Source of the DNA: Sphingobacterium thalpophilum
GTDB lineage: Bacteria; Bacteroidota; Bacteroidia; Sphingobacteriales; Sphingobacteriaceae
Direction: 5' to 3'
DNA length: 64,000 nt
Assembly (NCBI RefSeq): GCF_038396785.1
Contig: NZ_CP151087.1
Location: 1,612,001-1,676,000 of the forward strand
The notes under the pieces were generated by a model that had not been told where the DNA came from, made no database searches, and saw only the letters and a list, made by a program, of their open reading frames with translations. Below, one piece after another: positions 10,452 to 19,021 of this stretch (the first letter of the stretch is position 1; every line of letters begins with the position of its first letter). Both the position numbers and the translations under genes were made by a program.

Positions 10452-11528
10452 ATGGAAATATTCTGGTTTATCGTATTAACTTTTATGCTGGGAATTTATA
10501 TCGTACTCGATGGGTACGATTTTGGAGCGGGAATTGTCCATCTATTCTTTGCTAAAACCGAACAGGAGAAAAAAGCTGTTACCAACTCAATTGGGCCGTT
10601 TTGGGATGCCAATGAAGTCTGGCTCATCGCTTCTGGTGGTGTCCTATTTTTTGCTTTCCCCACACTCTACGCCTCCTCCTTCAGTGGTTTCTACCTTCCC
10701 CTAATTCTTGTACTTTGGTTACTTATTTTTAGAGCAATAAGTCTTGAACTCAGAGGTCAGGTTCACCATCGTCTTTGGGAAGCTTTATGGGATAAGGCTT
10801 TCGGCCTAGCAAGCCTGTTGCTGGCACTTTTCTTTGGCGCCGCGCTGGGCAATGTCGTTCGCGGAGTAAACCTGGGTATGGTAGAGAATGGTGTATCTAC
10901 CCAAGAGCCGCACTATTTCTTCTTGGCACTTTGGAACCCGACATTTGACCCATTAGCCCAACATCAAGGCATCATAGACTGGTTCACTATCATATTAGGT
11001 TTAGTTGCCGTCGTTACATTAACCATCCACGGCGCAGGCTGGGTCATTCTGAAAACATCCAGTACATTGAACACGAGACTAAAGAACATTGTTTTTAAGC
11101 TCAACTTTGTCTTGCTTATTCTTGTCATACTATCGGCCTATGTATGGCATTATGTGAAGCCCATCTCCCTTAACAATCTTCAAAATCATTATTGGTTGTG
11201 GATATTCCCTTTGATAGCTGCCGTTGGATTACTTGGACAATTTTGGATCAAAACCTTTAAAAAAGATGGTATAGGCTTCCTATTTTCATCCCTTTTTATC
11301 CTGGGGAGCTTTGCGACGACCGTTGCTTCCATGTTCCCGATAGTATTGCCTTCAACGAATGACGTAAACCCCTCCTTGACGATTCAAAATGCGGCGGCGC
11401 ATGAATATGGTCTTTCCGTAGGTTTAGGCTGGTTTATGTTTGCCGCAATTCTGGTGATTGCCTATTTTATCATCCAATTTAGGGTCTTCAAAGGTAAGTT
11501 GGATGACGTGGGTTACGGCGAACATTGA
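10452..11528 (+). CDS. cydB: Cytochrome bd oxidase subunit II
   Basis: Structural partner of CydA, 358 residues with about eight to nine hydrophobic segments. The N-terminal block FWFIVLTFMLGIYIVLDGYD followed by FGAGIVH is diagnostic of CydB, as is GPFWDANEVWLIASGG. It starts 6 bp after the cydA stop, so the two are one transcript. The stop lies 10 bp from the convergent response-regulator stop, with no room for a separate terminator, so opposing transcripts must overlap here. Functional assignment is secure; the quinone type (menaquinone is usual in the phylum) is inference. Confidence 0.97.
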   Translation: MEIFWFIVLTFMLGIYIVLDGYDFGAGIVHLFFAKTEQEKKAVTNSIGPFWDANEVWLIASGGVLFFAFPTLYASSFSGFYLPLILVLWLLIFRAISLELRGQVHHRLWEALWDKAFGLASLLLALFFGAALGNVVRGVNLGMVENGVSTQEPHYFFLALWNPTFDPLAQHQGIIDWFTIILGLVAVVTLTIHGAGWVILKTSSTLNTRLKNIVFKLNFVLLILVILSAYVWHYVKPISLNNLQNHYWLWIFPLIAAVGLLGQFWIKTFKKDGIGFLFSSLFILGSFATTVASMFPIVLPSTNDVNPSLTIQNAAAHEYGLSVGLGWFMFAAILVIAYFIIQFRVFKGKLDDVGYGEH

Positions 11529-11537
11529 GAGCGGTCT

Positions 11538-12164
11538 CTATTCGAGTCCCAACAACTTATGTTTCATTGCCAGCTGTACGAGCTCAATCATATTTTTAAC
11601 TTTGAATTTAGTCAGGAGATTGCGCCGATGCGTTTCAACCGTAACTGGACTTAAAAACAACTGTTCAGCAATTTGGTTCGTCGTAAGTCCCTTGGAGATC
11701 AACGTCAAAATCTCTTTTTCACGCTGTGTAAGCCGAGGTAGACCGCTGATCGTCGAAATTGCACCACGATAAAGTTCTTTTGCCCGATCACAAACGGCCT
11801 CTTTCCCATCGAGCCCGAGCTCTACGCAGCGCAGGAATTCTTCGTTGGTAACATCCTTTAAGATATAGCCATTTCCACCAGCCTGCATAAACTGAAAAAT
11901 AAGGTTTCCATCGGCTAAATTGCTCAATGCAACAATGGGAATCATCGGAAACAGTTTCCTCACCTGTGTACAGACATCCACCCCATTTGTCTTTAACAGC
12001 TGCATATCCATCAGGATGAGATCGGCCCCCGTGATCTTTAAAAATTCAATTAACGCAATCTCTTCCAAAAAGGGGTATACGAGATACCCATCCTGATTAT
12101 TGAGAAAAGAAGCGACACCTTCCAACAATAAGGGATGATCGTCTAACACTGCAATTATCTTCAT
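11538..12164 (-). CDS. NarL/FixJ-family response regulator
   Basis: A 208-residue two-domain regulator. The receiver domain has DD at 8-9, phospho-acceptor Asp53 in LILMDMQLL, and the conserved Lys in GYILKDVT. The C-terminal LuxR helix-turn-helix includes LTQREKEILTLISKGLTTNQ and SPVTVETHRRNL. It lies 12 bp downstream of a HisKA_3 sensor kinase gene, its obvious partner. Targets are unknown. Adjacent cydAB is convergent, so proximity alone does not show regulation of the oxidase. Confidence 0.93.
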   Translation of the reverse strand: MKIIAVLDDHPLLLEGVASFLNNQDGYLVYPFLEEIALIEFLKITGADLILMDMQLLKTNGVDVCTQVRKLFPMIPIVALSNLADGNLIFQFMQAGGNGYILKDVTNEEFLRCVELGLDGKEAVCDRAKELYRGAISTISGLPRLTQREKEILTLISKGLTTNQIAEQLFLSPVTVETHRRNLLTKFKVKNMIELVQLAMKHKLLGLE

Positions 12165-12176
12165 GACTCCGCTTAT

Positions 12177-14141
12177 TTAAACCGTTACACCAATTTCGAT
12201 CTGCGTTCCAGATCCAAGCTTACTCTGAATATCAATTGATCCATTGATCCATTTCACCCTGTTGACCATATTATTTAAACCCAATCCATAATTTAACACA
12301 GCAGAATCAAAGCCTTTGCCATTATCCTCAACGAGGATATGGAGTACTTCCTCCGATTTACTTACCTGAACGATAATTGAATCTGCATTTGCATACTTTA
12401 GTGCATTTGAAATAGCTTCTTGAACAATTCGATACAGGGCCAACCCCTTTTGAAAGTCCACATTCAATTCAGGCTCGTAGTTCTCAAACTGGATCGAAAC
12501 GTTACGATTTTTCATCGCCATACACAATTGCTCCAATGCTGCTATCAATCCAAACTGACGCAGCGATTCGGGCATCAGGTTATGGGATATCCGTCTTACT
12601 TCACCTAAAATATCGTTCAACTTCTGCGGCACTTCATCTGTCAAGAGCGTACTCTTTGCCACATCGCCGGCAATCTTAAATTTTAAACCTGTCAACATGC
12701 CACCTATGCTATCGTGCAGATCTTGGGCAATACGCTGACGCTCCTGCTCCTCTCCTTTTAGCATCGATTCCGAAATTTGCAACTGCTTTTCCTTTTCCAT
12801 TTTGTCCAATGCGATTTCGTGATTGAGCTGTATCTGTGTATTAAGCTTCCGTTGTTTTCGATAGGAAAAAGTAACAAATAGCACAATAAAGAAAAGCAAA
12901 ACGGCAATACCCAAAACGAGGAAAATCCGAAATTGGTTGCGTTCCTTTTCTGCGCGCAGATTCAGAATCTCTTTTTCTTTTTCTACGGTTTTATATTTTG
13001 CTTCCATCTCATTCATTTTCTCCAACAATTGGACCTTCTGAATACTGTCGGATAGCTGATTTGCCTTATTGGACATTTTCAGCGCATCCTGATAATTACC
13101 CATCAGCTCATTTACAGCCGCCAGTTGACTGTACACAATTTTACTGTTGTAAAGATCTCGCGTTAATAATCCATTTTTTACGATTTCCTCCAACTGTAGT
13201 TTAGCATCAGCATACTTTTTCTGCAGGAGATACACATTAAACTTTCTGAACCGCATCATCTGGAATAATTTCCAATTGTTCATTTTCACCGACCAATCCA
13301 ACCCGATATCCAGCAGACGAAGGGCTTCATCAGTCTGTTGCTTTGTGGTAAAATAAAGCGCCTCATTGTAATAGTAATTGGGTAATTGCGAAGAATTTGG
13401 ATAATCTTTCAAGAGCTGTTTGACTTTATCCAGTAGCACTCTTGCTTCTTTAGATTTCACCTGATAGCAATAATTGCTGACTGTATTGAGATAAGCCACC
13501 ACAAGTGCTGTACTCGGCGGTTGCTGCTCGAGTTGCTTGATGGCCAATTGATGATATTCATCAGCTTTTGCAAGCTGATTGGACGACATAAAGGTCATGC
13601 CGATCATCGTATTTATACTACCTTCCATGATGGGGTCATGTGCTTTGGCATAAGGCAGGCACTTCCCGTTTAGGATATCCAGAAAATCAGCAAATCCTTT
13701 TTTAGGAAATCGAATCAAGCCCAGATTATACCAAGCTTTGGCCAAAAGGCCCTGCTGAAAAGGTTTTTGCGCATTTCCAAGGAGGTCTACACATCGTTGG
13801 GCTTCAACTCCGGCATTTTTACTATCCAGAAATTGTCCATAATAAAAGCTTTTGTAGAGTGCCCCCATCGCCTGTAAACTCCGGAATGGTTTGGCGAAAC
13901 GCTCCCCCTCCCGCATATGATCCCAAAATTTGGTCGTATCCCTAAATCGATAGTAATCTGCCAAATAAAAATACTGCATTGCCTTCACACTGTCATCCGA
14001 ACTCGACAGCAATAACCTTTCCGCATCAGATCGATATCTATTTTCATCCAATGGCAGAAAACTCTGTGCACTTACAAGATGCACAGTAAAGTATACTATA
14101 AAAAAGGCAATTATCTTCGTTAACTCTTTCAACTGAAACAT
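12177..14141 (-). CDS. TPR-containing sensor histidine kinase (HPK7/NarX type)
   Basis: A 654-residue kinase. A signal-like N-terminus ends in VSAQ, followed by about 370 residues of helical repeats with TPR character (LAKADEYHQLAIKQL, DALKMSNKANQL). Then come a transmembrane segment (about 403-427), a coiled coil, the HisKA_3 phospho-acceptor block QERQRIAQDLHDSIGG (His near 476) and an HATPase domain (DNGKGFD, GLGLNNMVNRV). The sensory part is periplasmic TPR, a frequent Bacteroidota design. The signal is unknown. It is first in a two-gene operon with the LuxR-type regulator. Confidence 0.92.
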   Translation of the reverse strand: MFQLKELTKIIAFFIVYFTVHLVSAQSFLPLDENRYRSDAERLLLSSSDDSVKAMQYFYLADYYRFRDTTKFWDHMREGERFAKPFRSLQAMGALYKSFYYGQFLDSKNAGVEAQRCVDLLGNAQKPFQQGLLAKAWYNLGLIRFPKKGFADFLDILNGKCLPYAKAHDPIMEGSINTMIGMTFMSSNQLAKADEYHQLAIKQLEQQPPSTALVVAYLNTVSNYCYQVKSKEARVLLDKVKQLLKDYPNSSQLPNYYYNEALYFTTKQQTDEALRLLDIGLDWSVKMNNWKLFQMMRFRKFNVYLLQKKYADAKLQLEEIVKNGLLTRDLYNSKIVYSQLAAVNELMGNYQDALKMSNKANQLSDSIQKVQLLEKMNEMEAKYKTVEKEKEILNLRAEKERNQFRIFLVLGIAVLLFFIVLFVTFSYRKQRKLNTQIQLNHEIALDKMEKEKQLQISESMLKGEEQERQRIAQDLHDSIGGMLTGLKFKIAGDVAKSTLLTDEVPQKLNDILGEVRRISHNLMPESLRQFGLIAALEQLCMAMKNRNVSIQFENYEPELNVDFQKGLALYRIVQEAISNALKYANADSIIVQVSKSEEVLHILVEDNGKGFDSAVLNYGLGLNNMVNRVKWINGSIDIQSKLGSGTQIEIGVTV

Positions 14142-14460
14142 TATTAATCCAATTTCTTAATCATTTCAACAATTAAACTAAATGGGGCCTTTTCAGCCAA
14201 TGGTTTCATAATATGCAACAAGAAAGTCTGATGGTGGTTCAAGACTTCTCCCTACGTCTAAATTTGCGGTCGATCCGGCTTTGTCAAAGTCGACAGTAGA
14301 AAACGTAGGTCGGAAAACCGCATAGTCAATTAGCGGATCCAAAAAACAAAGATATATCTCCGCGATGAATTGCTAAAGATATTCTTCTACTTTTTTGAAA
14401 TTAATTTTCCATACAGGATTTGGCCAGTCTATTTAAATATAGGCTAAAACATCTTCCGTT
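14142..14460. other. Non-coding stretch upstream of the sensor kinase
   Basis: No convincing gene. The minus strand has TATCTTTG at 14347-14354, a perfect -7 match, which would give the kinase a leader of about 200 nt. Between about 14250 and 14313, CCTACGT and ACGTAGG form a distant inverted repeat that could fold the leader. Function unknown. Confidence 0.4.
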
Positions 14461-14500
14461 GATAAAAAAGCCTCTCGATCGCTCGAGAGGCTTTTTTATC
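14461..14500 (-). terminator. Strong bidirectional intrinsic terminator
   Basis: A perfect 17-bp stem (GATAAAAAAGCCTCTCG and its complement) around a 6-nt loop, with A-run and T-run on either side so it can work both ways. It overlaps the last bases of the flavin reductase stop codon, ending the sod operon immediately. Confidence 0.92.
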
Positions 14501-15053
14501 AACGATATTCCCTTCTCTTTTTCGTAGCAATATCGATCAGCAAGTCAAGCTTACATTGGTAAGCCGAAGATACCACATGTGGATTATCCGGCTCAAAAAG
14601 CATAGATTTCATCATAGGCACACTAAAAGGCAATGTCCAGGCGCGGAGCGACTTCGCGATAGCATCCATTGCATTAATGCCCTGTAGTGCGTGTACACCA
14701 TCGGCCCAACACACCAGTCCGATATGTTTATCCGTCAGATAAGCCGGTTTATTTTTAGCACTGACTTCAAGCCAATCCAAACAATTTTTCATCACACCGG
14801 GAATACTTCCATGATAAAGCGGAGACAACCAAAAATGTACATCTGCTTCTAGAAACTGAGTATTCATAATCTTGACGGCATTGGGTACCCGATTGAGACT
14901 CAAATCAAATAAGGGTATTCCGCTATCGGCCAGATTAAAAATCGTATTTTCAACACCTCGTTGGTTTAGTTGGTCGGAAAAATAGTGTAACAATTTTCCC
15001 GAAGTAGATTCTTGCCTTCTTTCCAAGGCGCCATTGAATATTAATGCTTTCAT
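14499..15053 (-). CDS. NAD(P)H-dependent FMN reductase-like flavoprotein
   Basis: A 184-residue flavodoxin-fold protein. The first strand and phosphate-binding loop (MKALIFNGALERRQESTSG) and the LSPLYHGSIPGVMKNCLDWL block match the NADPH-dependent FMN reductase family. It likely reduces free flavin or quinones with NAD(P)H in the cytoplasm. ATG overlaps the DUF2480 stop codon (TAATG), so it is translationally coupled as third gene of an operon with superoxide dismutase. That context suggests a role in oxidative-stress defence. The natural acceptor is not known. Confidence 0.85.
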   Translation of the reverse strand: MKALIFNGALERRQESTSGKLLHYFSDQLNQRGVENTIFNLADSGIPLFDLSLNRVPNAVKIMNTQFLEADVHFWLSPLYHGSIPGVMKNCLDWLEVSAKNKPAYLTDKHIGLVCWADGVHALQGINAMDAIAKSLRAWTLPFSVPMMKSMLFEPDNPHVVSSAYQCKLDLLIDIATKKRREYR

Positions 15054-15550
15054 TATACTTTCCCTTTTTTAAAAATAACTTTTGGCATACCAACCTCACC
15101 ATACCTCAAGGTCTGCACAATAGGAATCAAACGTTCCGTCGCCAACATATAAAGTGACGCTGGAATATTCGGACGGGCCCGTATGACAACTTTTTGCTGC
15201 TGAAAATGCGACAGATCCATTGCTTGCAAAGCCTGCATCCACAGGTCTATTTCCAAAGCCTCTACCGTCTTAAAATCGTAATACACTGCAACAGGATGAA
15301 GTTTTTCCGCCAGGGCCATATAGACCCAAGGCGGGATAATTGCATCGACAGAACAGCTAATGGCAACGGCCCTATTTTGGAAAGTAGACCAGTCAACCGC
15401 GGTCAAAGCTTCTCTGAATTCCTTTTCTTTAACGATTGCTTCCTGATACAACAATGTTTTGATGTCCAAACTTAGGATAGCGAGTTTGGGCTTAAAATCA
15501 ATCAGATCTAAAGCCAATATACCCGTGTTTTCAACTTTATTTATAAACAT
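15053..15550 (-). CDS. DUF2480 family protein
   Basis: A 165-residue cytoplasmic protein of a family found almost only in Bacteroidota. Landmarks are NKVENTGILALDL near the start, EKEFREAL, AVAISCSVDAIIPPWVYM and the parallel later block VVIRARPNIPASLYM, which suggests an internal duplication. No enzyme activity is established for the family. ATG at 15550 sits 2 bp after the superoxide dismutase stop, and its own stop overlaps the next start, so it is the middle gene of a tight operon. The longer frame from 15568 would overlap sod and is less likely. Confidence 0.85.
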   Translation of the reverse strand: MFINKVENTGILALDLIDFKPKLAILSLDIKTLLYQEAIVKEKEFREALTAVDWSTFQNRAVAISCSVDAIIPPWVYMALAEKLHPVAVYYDFKTVEALEIDLWMQALQAMDLSHFQQQKVVIRARPNIPASLYMLATERLIPIVQTLRYGEVGMPKVIFKKGKV

Positions 15551-15551
15551 A

Positions 15552-16178
15552 TCAAACCAAACCTGCAATCACAGCATCGTATTTTTGTTCAACAACAGAC
15601 CAATCCAAAAGCGCCCAAAATGCATCTAAATAATCGGCCCTTTTATTCTGATATTTCAAATAATAGGCATGCTCCCAAACATCGACACCCAAAATAGGGA
15701 ACCCCCTGCTGATGGATTGTGTATCCATTAGCGGATTATCCTGATTGGCGGTTGCGACGACATCTAAGGCACCGGAATGCTTGACATAAAGCCAGGACCA
15801 GCCCGAACCGAACTGCCCAAGCCCCGCATTTTTAATCTTGGCTTTGAGTTCCTCCAAAGAACCAAAGGCTGCATTTATCTCATCTGCTAACTTCCCTGTG
15901 GGTACCGTTTTTGGATTGGGCGATAAGATTTCCCAAAATAACGTATGGTTAAAGTGACCACCGCCATTATTGCGGATTGCCGGGCTATATGTACTGACGC
16001 TTGTGAGGATATCCAATAGCGTGCTAGCTTCGCTTTCCGTGCCTTCCAATGCTTTATTTAGGTTGTCAACATAAGCTTGATGATGCTTTTGATGATGAAT
16101 CGTCATGGTCTCGCGATCAAAATAGGGTTCAAGTGCCGCATAGGCATATGGTAACTGGGGTAATTGAAATTTATGCAT
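15552..16178 (-). CDS. sodA: Superoxide dismutase, Mn/Fe family
   Basis: Converts superoxide to oxygen and hydrogen peroxide. The 208-residue product has the four metal ligands His28, His78, Asp166 and His170 (GVDVWEHAYY). NGGGHFNHTLFW and NQDNPLM are the Mn-type patterns: the second-sphere Gln lies at 146 rather than in the first domain, so Mn or cambialistic use is likely. The frame is open to 16259, but ATG at 16178 gives the normal family N-terminus (FQLPQLPYAYAALEP). It leads a three-gene operon and diverges from a cysteine-rich regulator; a perfect inverted repeat overlaps its promoter. Confidence 0.96.
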   Translation of the reverse strand: MHKFQLPQLPYAYAALEPYFDRETMTIHHQKHHQAYVDNLNKALEGTESEASTLLDILTSVSTYSPAIRNNGGGHFNHTLFWEILSPNPKTVPTGKLADEINAAFGSLEELKAKIKNAGLGQFGSGWSWLYVKHSGALDVVATANQDNPLMDTQSISRGFPILGVDVWEHAYYLKYQNKRADYLDAFWALLDWSVVEQKYDAVIAGLV

Positions 16179-16202
16179 AGTATTATTGTTTTTATGATAA
16201 GT

Positions 16203-16210
16203 CAAAACTA
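16203..16210 (-). promoter_or_regulatory. -7 box of the sod operon
   Basis: The minus strand reads TAGTTTTG (consensus TAnnTTTG). GTTG, 3 of 4 to the -33 TTTG, occurs 20 bp upstream and lies inside the operator at 16221-16254. The start would fall about 20 nt before the ATG. Confidence 0.6.
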
Positions 16211-16220
16211 GAGAACCAAT

Positions 16221-16254
16221 TTTAATAAAACAACTTAATGGTTGTTTTATTAAA
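16221..16254. promoter_or_regulatory. Operator candidate: perfect 14-bp inverted repeat
   Basis: TTTAATAAAACAAC and its exact complement GTTGTTTTATTAAA flank TTAATG. It covers the -33 region of the sod promoter. The half-site ATAAAACAAC recurs at 16342-16351, just after the predicted start of the divergent regulator gene. This fits repression of sod and autoregulation by that regulator. Confidence 0.7.
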
Positions 16255-16323
16255 GTCATAAAACTAATTCAAAAAGACTAAACATCTGTTTAAAACAAAT
16301 TTTAGAACAAAAATTAAAAATAC

Positions 16324-16351
16324 TACCTTTGCTAATAGTTTATAAAACAAC
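16324..16351 (+). promoter_or_regulatory. Promoter and half-operator of the SufR-like regulator
   Basis: TACCTTTG at 16324-16331 matches the -7 consensus, with TTTT 20 bp upstream at the -33 position. The half-site ATAAAACAAC at 16342-16351 lies just past the predicted start, in a place that would block transcription if bound. Confidence 0.55.
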
Positions 16352-16365
16352 TTTTTTATTGTCAA

Positions 16366-16992
16366 ATGCAGAAAAGTCCAGCTGATCGAATATTAATGTT
16401 ATTAAAAATGCGCCGAGAAGCCACTGCAGCTTTGATTGCATCAGCGTTGGCAATAACAAAAGAAGGCGCCCGTAAACATTTATTGAACCTCGCGAATCAA
16501 AACCTGATCGTATCCAATGCCCGTAGCGAAGGTATAGGCCGCCCCTCGACTTATTACAGTCTGTCGCCACAGGGTATGGCAAGATTCCCAGATAGTCATG
16601 CCGACATTACAGTACAATTGTTGCAGTCGATCAAACAGGTGCTTGGCGAGAATGCGTTGGATCTACTGATTAGTGACCGGGAGTCTAAGGTATATCAGAA
16701 ATATACTGAAGCGCTATCAGGTATCGAATCCATCGAAAAAAAACTTGAAATTATAGCCGCAAAAAGAACAGAGGAAGGCTATATGGCTGAATGGAGGAAA
16801 GAAGCCGACGATTATCTTCTCATTGAAAATCACTGCCCCATATGTGCCGCAGCGACCGAATGTCAGGGATTTTGCCGGTCAGAACTGAATAATTTCCAGC
16901 AACTCATCGGTCCGGCCTTTCGCATCTGCAGAACAGAATACATCATCGAAAACGCGCCTCGCTGTACCTATCGCATTTCAAAGGCGAAATAA
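16366..16992 (+). CDS. SufR-like winged-helix regulator with C-terminal cysteine cluster
   Basis: A 208-residue transcription factor of the COG2345/SufR type. The N-terminal winged helix (ATAALIASALAITKEGARKHL) is followed by the wing GRPSTYYSLSPQG, a helical middle, and a C-terminal cluster with Cys157, 160, 166, 170, 188 and 200 (HCPIC, CQGFC). In SufR such cysteines hold an iron-sulfur cluster that tunes DNA binding; cluster binding here is inference. It diverges from the superoxide dismutase operon over an intergenic region holding a perfect inverted repeat, so sod and its own gene are the probable targets. Confidence 0.85.
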   Translation: MQKSPADRILMLLKMRREATAALIASALAITKEGARKHLLNLANQNLIVSNARSEGIGRPSTYYSLSPQGMARFPDSHADITVQLLQSIKQVLGENALDLLISDRESKVYQKYTEALSGIESIEKKLEIIAAKRTEEGYMAEWRKEADDYLLIENHCPICAAATECQGFCRSELNNFQQLIGPAFRICRTEYIIENAPRCTYRISKAK

Positions 16993-17029
16993 AACCAATT
17001 TCTAAGACATTCCTGCACAAATTACTAAT

Positions 17030-17055
17030 ATACCAAAAAGTATTTTTTATATTTG
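17030..17055 (+). promoter_or_regulatory. tetR promoter and operator
   Basis: TATATTTG at 17048-17055 is a perfect -7 box, 22 bp before the ATG. Directly upstream, ATACCAAAAAGTAT (17030-17043) matches 11 of 14 positions of the perfect palindrome in front of fabF (17689-17702), at nearly the same distance from the -7 box. Confidence 0.65.
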
Positions 17056-17076
17056 CATTAAAAGAACAGGAATAAC

Positions 17077-17670
17077 ATGTCAAAAGCAGAACAGACACGG
17101 CAATATATCATTGAAAAAACTGCGCCCATTTTTAATAAGAAAGGCTATTTTGCGACTTCGCTCTCGGACATCACGACAGCGACAGGATTAACAAAAGGAA
17201 GTATCTATGGTAATTTCAAGGACAAAGATGACCTGGCTACTCATGTGTATACCTATCAGAGCAAAAAAATCGCCGAAGCCGTTAATCAGCAGATTATACA
17301 GCAAAAAACAGCGTTAAAAAAACTCTTGTCTTTTCTAGATTTCTACAAGGAAAATTTCAAAAATATCGCAGCTTCAGGAGGCTGTCCTATGATGAACGCG
17401 GCCGTAGAGGCCGATGACTCGCTGTCTTTTCTAACACCTAAAGTCAAACGCTCTTTTGACCTTTGGAAACAGCGGTTAATTCTAATCCTTGAAGAAGGAG
17501 TTGCCAGCGGCGAATTTAAACAGCATATTTCTACCGAAAATTATGCCATTACGTTTATGGCTATGGTTGAAGGCGGAATCCTGCTTTCCAAGATTTCCGG
17601 CCGAGCCAAAGATCTTGCCATTGTATTGGATAAAATGAAGGATATGGTGGATCGGGAGATCAAGGCGTAA
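17077..17670 (+). CDS. TetR/AcrR-family transcriptional regulator
   Basis: A 197-residue repressor-type protein. The N-terminal TetR helix-turn-helix is clear: GYFATSLSDITTATGLTKGS, then IYGNFKDKDDL. The C-terminal ligand-binding domain has a CPMMNAAVEADDS segment common in Bacteroidota homologues. Its effector is unknown. It stands 60 bp upstream of fabF on the same strand, and both genes carry forms of the same palindrome next to their -7 boxes. It therefore probably represses itself and fabF, tying the ketosynthase to a fatty-acid or xenobiotic signal. Confidence 0.92.
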   Translation: MSKAEQTRQYIIEKTAPIFNKKGYFATSLSDITTATGLTKGSIYGNFKDKDDLATHVYTYQSKKIAEAVNQQIIQQKTALKKLLSFLDFYKENFKNIAASGGCPMMNAAVEADDSLSFLTPKVKRSFDLWKQRLILILEEGVASGEFKQHISTENYAITFMAMVEGGILLSKISGRAKDLAIVLDKMKDMVDREIKA

Positions 17671-17688
17671 TTTTTTTTACAAAAACAA

Positions 17689-17702
17689 ATACCAATTGGT
17701 AT
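17689..17702. promoter_or_regulatory. Operator candidate upstream of fabF
   Basis: ATACCAATTGGTAT is a perfect 14-bp palindrome ending 5 bp before a -7-like TAGATTTA (17708-17715). A degenerate copy sits in the same position before tetR. This is the expected form of a TetR-family binding site. Confidence 0.7.
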
Positions 17703-17730
17703 ATTAATAGATTTATATCAAAAAAAAGAG

Positions 17731-18969
17731 ATGAAAAGAGTAGTAATAACTGGCATGGGAACGATTAACCCGCTGGGAGAAAATATAGACATATTTTGGG
17801 ACAACATTTTACGGGGCGAGAACCACACAACGCTTATTAGCCGTTTTGATGCCTCGTTGTTTCGAACACAGATTGCAAGTGAAATTAAGCATTTTCAACC
17901 CGAAAAATACTTAGATAGAAATGAGATTAAACGAAGTGATCTCTTTACGCAATATGCTTTGTACAGTGCAGCGCAGGCGGTGGAAGATTCGGAACTAGAT
18001 CTCGATACCATGGATCCATTTGATATCGGTGTAATCTGGGGTGTTGGTCAGGGTGGAATGGAAACTTTCGAAAACGAAGTTGAGGCTTACGTAACGGGAG
18101 ATTATAAACCGAGATTCAGTCCTTTCTTTGTTCCTAGACTTATTGTGAATATGGCTTCAGGCATGATTTCAATGAAGTATGGCTTAAAAGGAATCAATTA
18201 CACCACCGTATCAGCTTGTGCCACATCCAATACGGCCTTTATGGACGCTTTTAATTACATTAGGCTCGGCAAAGCCAAAGTCTTCATCAGCGGCGGTTCA
18301 GAAGCCCCCATCACCCCGGCTTCAGTTGGCGGCTTTTCTGCCATGAAAGCCATGTCGAGCCGACATGATAGTCCACAGACTGCAAGCAGGCCCTTTGACC
18401 GCGATCGTGACGGTTTTGTCATGGGAGAAGGTGCCGGAGCACTCATCTTAGAAGAATATGAACATGCAAAGCAAAGAGGCGCAAAAATTTACGCAGAGCT
18501 TGTTGGGGCTTCAATGACCGCAGATGCTTACCATATGACCTCGCCCCATCCCGAAGGGATAGCGGCAGCCAAAGCCATGTCATTGGCGCTGGAAGAAGCA
18601 AAAATCGATATCAGCCAGCTCGACTATTTGAATCTCCATGCGACTTCCACACCAGTGGGTGATATCGCCGAACTTAAGGCCGTGCAACGGGCTTTTGGAA
18701 GCCCAAATAATCTATGGGTCAGTTCCACCAAATCGATGACAGGACATTTACTTGGGGCGGCTGGCGCTATCGAAGCAATCATTGCCATAAAATCCATCAA
18801 CAATAATGTAATTCCTGCAACTATTAATATCGAAAATATCGATCCAGATATTCCCGAAGGAGTTCAGATTGTCATCAATCAACCGCATGAAAAAACAGTT
18901 CAGACCGCAATGAGCAATGCATTTGGCTTTGGAGCACACAATTCGAGTATCGTCTTCAAAAAGATTTAA
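17731..18969 (+). CDS. fabF: 3-oxoacyl-ACP synthase II (KAS II)
   Basis: Condenses malonyl-ACP with acyl-ACP in fatty-acid elongation, in the cytoplasm. The 412-residue protein has the Cys-His-His triad: Cys163 in TTVSACATSNTAF (same number as in E. coli FabF), His near 303 in LNLHATSTPVGD, and His near 340 in KSMTGHLLGAAGA. N-terminal VVITGMGTINPLG and C-terminal NAFGFGAHNSSIVF are typical. It stands alone, without the usual acpP partner, and is controlled locally by a TetR regulator. It may therefore be a specialised second ketosynthase rather than the housekeeping one. Confidence 0.93.
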   Translation: MKRVVITGMGTINPLGENIDIFWDNILRGENHTTLISRFDASLFRTQIASEIKHFQPEKYLDRNEIKRSDLFTQYALYSAAQAVEDSELDLDTMDPFDIGVIWGVGQGGMETFENEVEAYVTGDYKPRFSPFFVPRLIVNMASGMISMKYGLKGINYTTVSACATSNTAFMDAFNYIRLGKAKVFISGGSEAPITPASVGGFSAMKAMSSRHDSPQTASRPFDRDRDGFVMGEGAGALILEEYEHAKQRGAKIYAELVGASMTADAYHMTSPHPEGIAAAKAMSLALEEAKIDISQLDYLNLHATSTPVGDIAELKAVQRAFGSPNNLWVSSTKSMTGHLLGAAGAIEAIIAIKSINNNVIPATINIENIDPDIPEGVQIVINQPHEKTVQTAMSNAFGFGAHNSSIVFKKI

Positions 18970-18985
18970 TTTTTTTGAAATAATT

Positions 18986-19017
18986 CTTGACAAAGTGTAA
19001 AAAACACACTATCTTTG
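18986..19017 (+). promoter_or_regulatory. Promoter of small-RNA unit, copy 1, with internal inverted repeat
   Basis: CTTG at 18986-18989 and TATCTTTG at 19010-19017 are -33 and -7 boxes 20 bp apart. Between them AGTGT (18994-18998) and ACACT (19006-19010) form an inverted repeat with a 7-bp spacer. The same arrangement occurs before copy 2. Confidence 0.7.
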
Positions 19018-19021
19018 TAGT

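Noticed and set aside
11529..11537. Shared terminator between cydB and the response regulator
   Set aside because: The gap is too short and no hairpin is visible.
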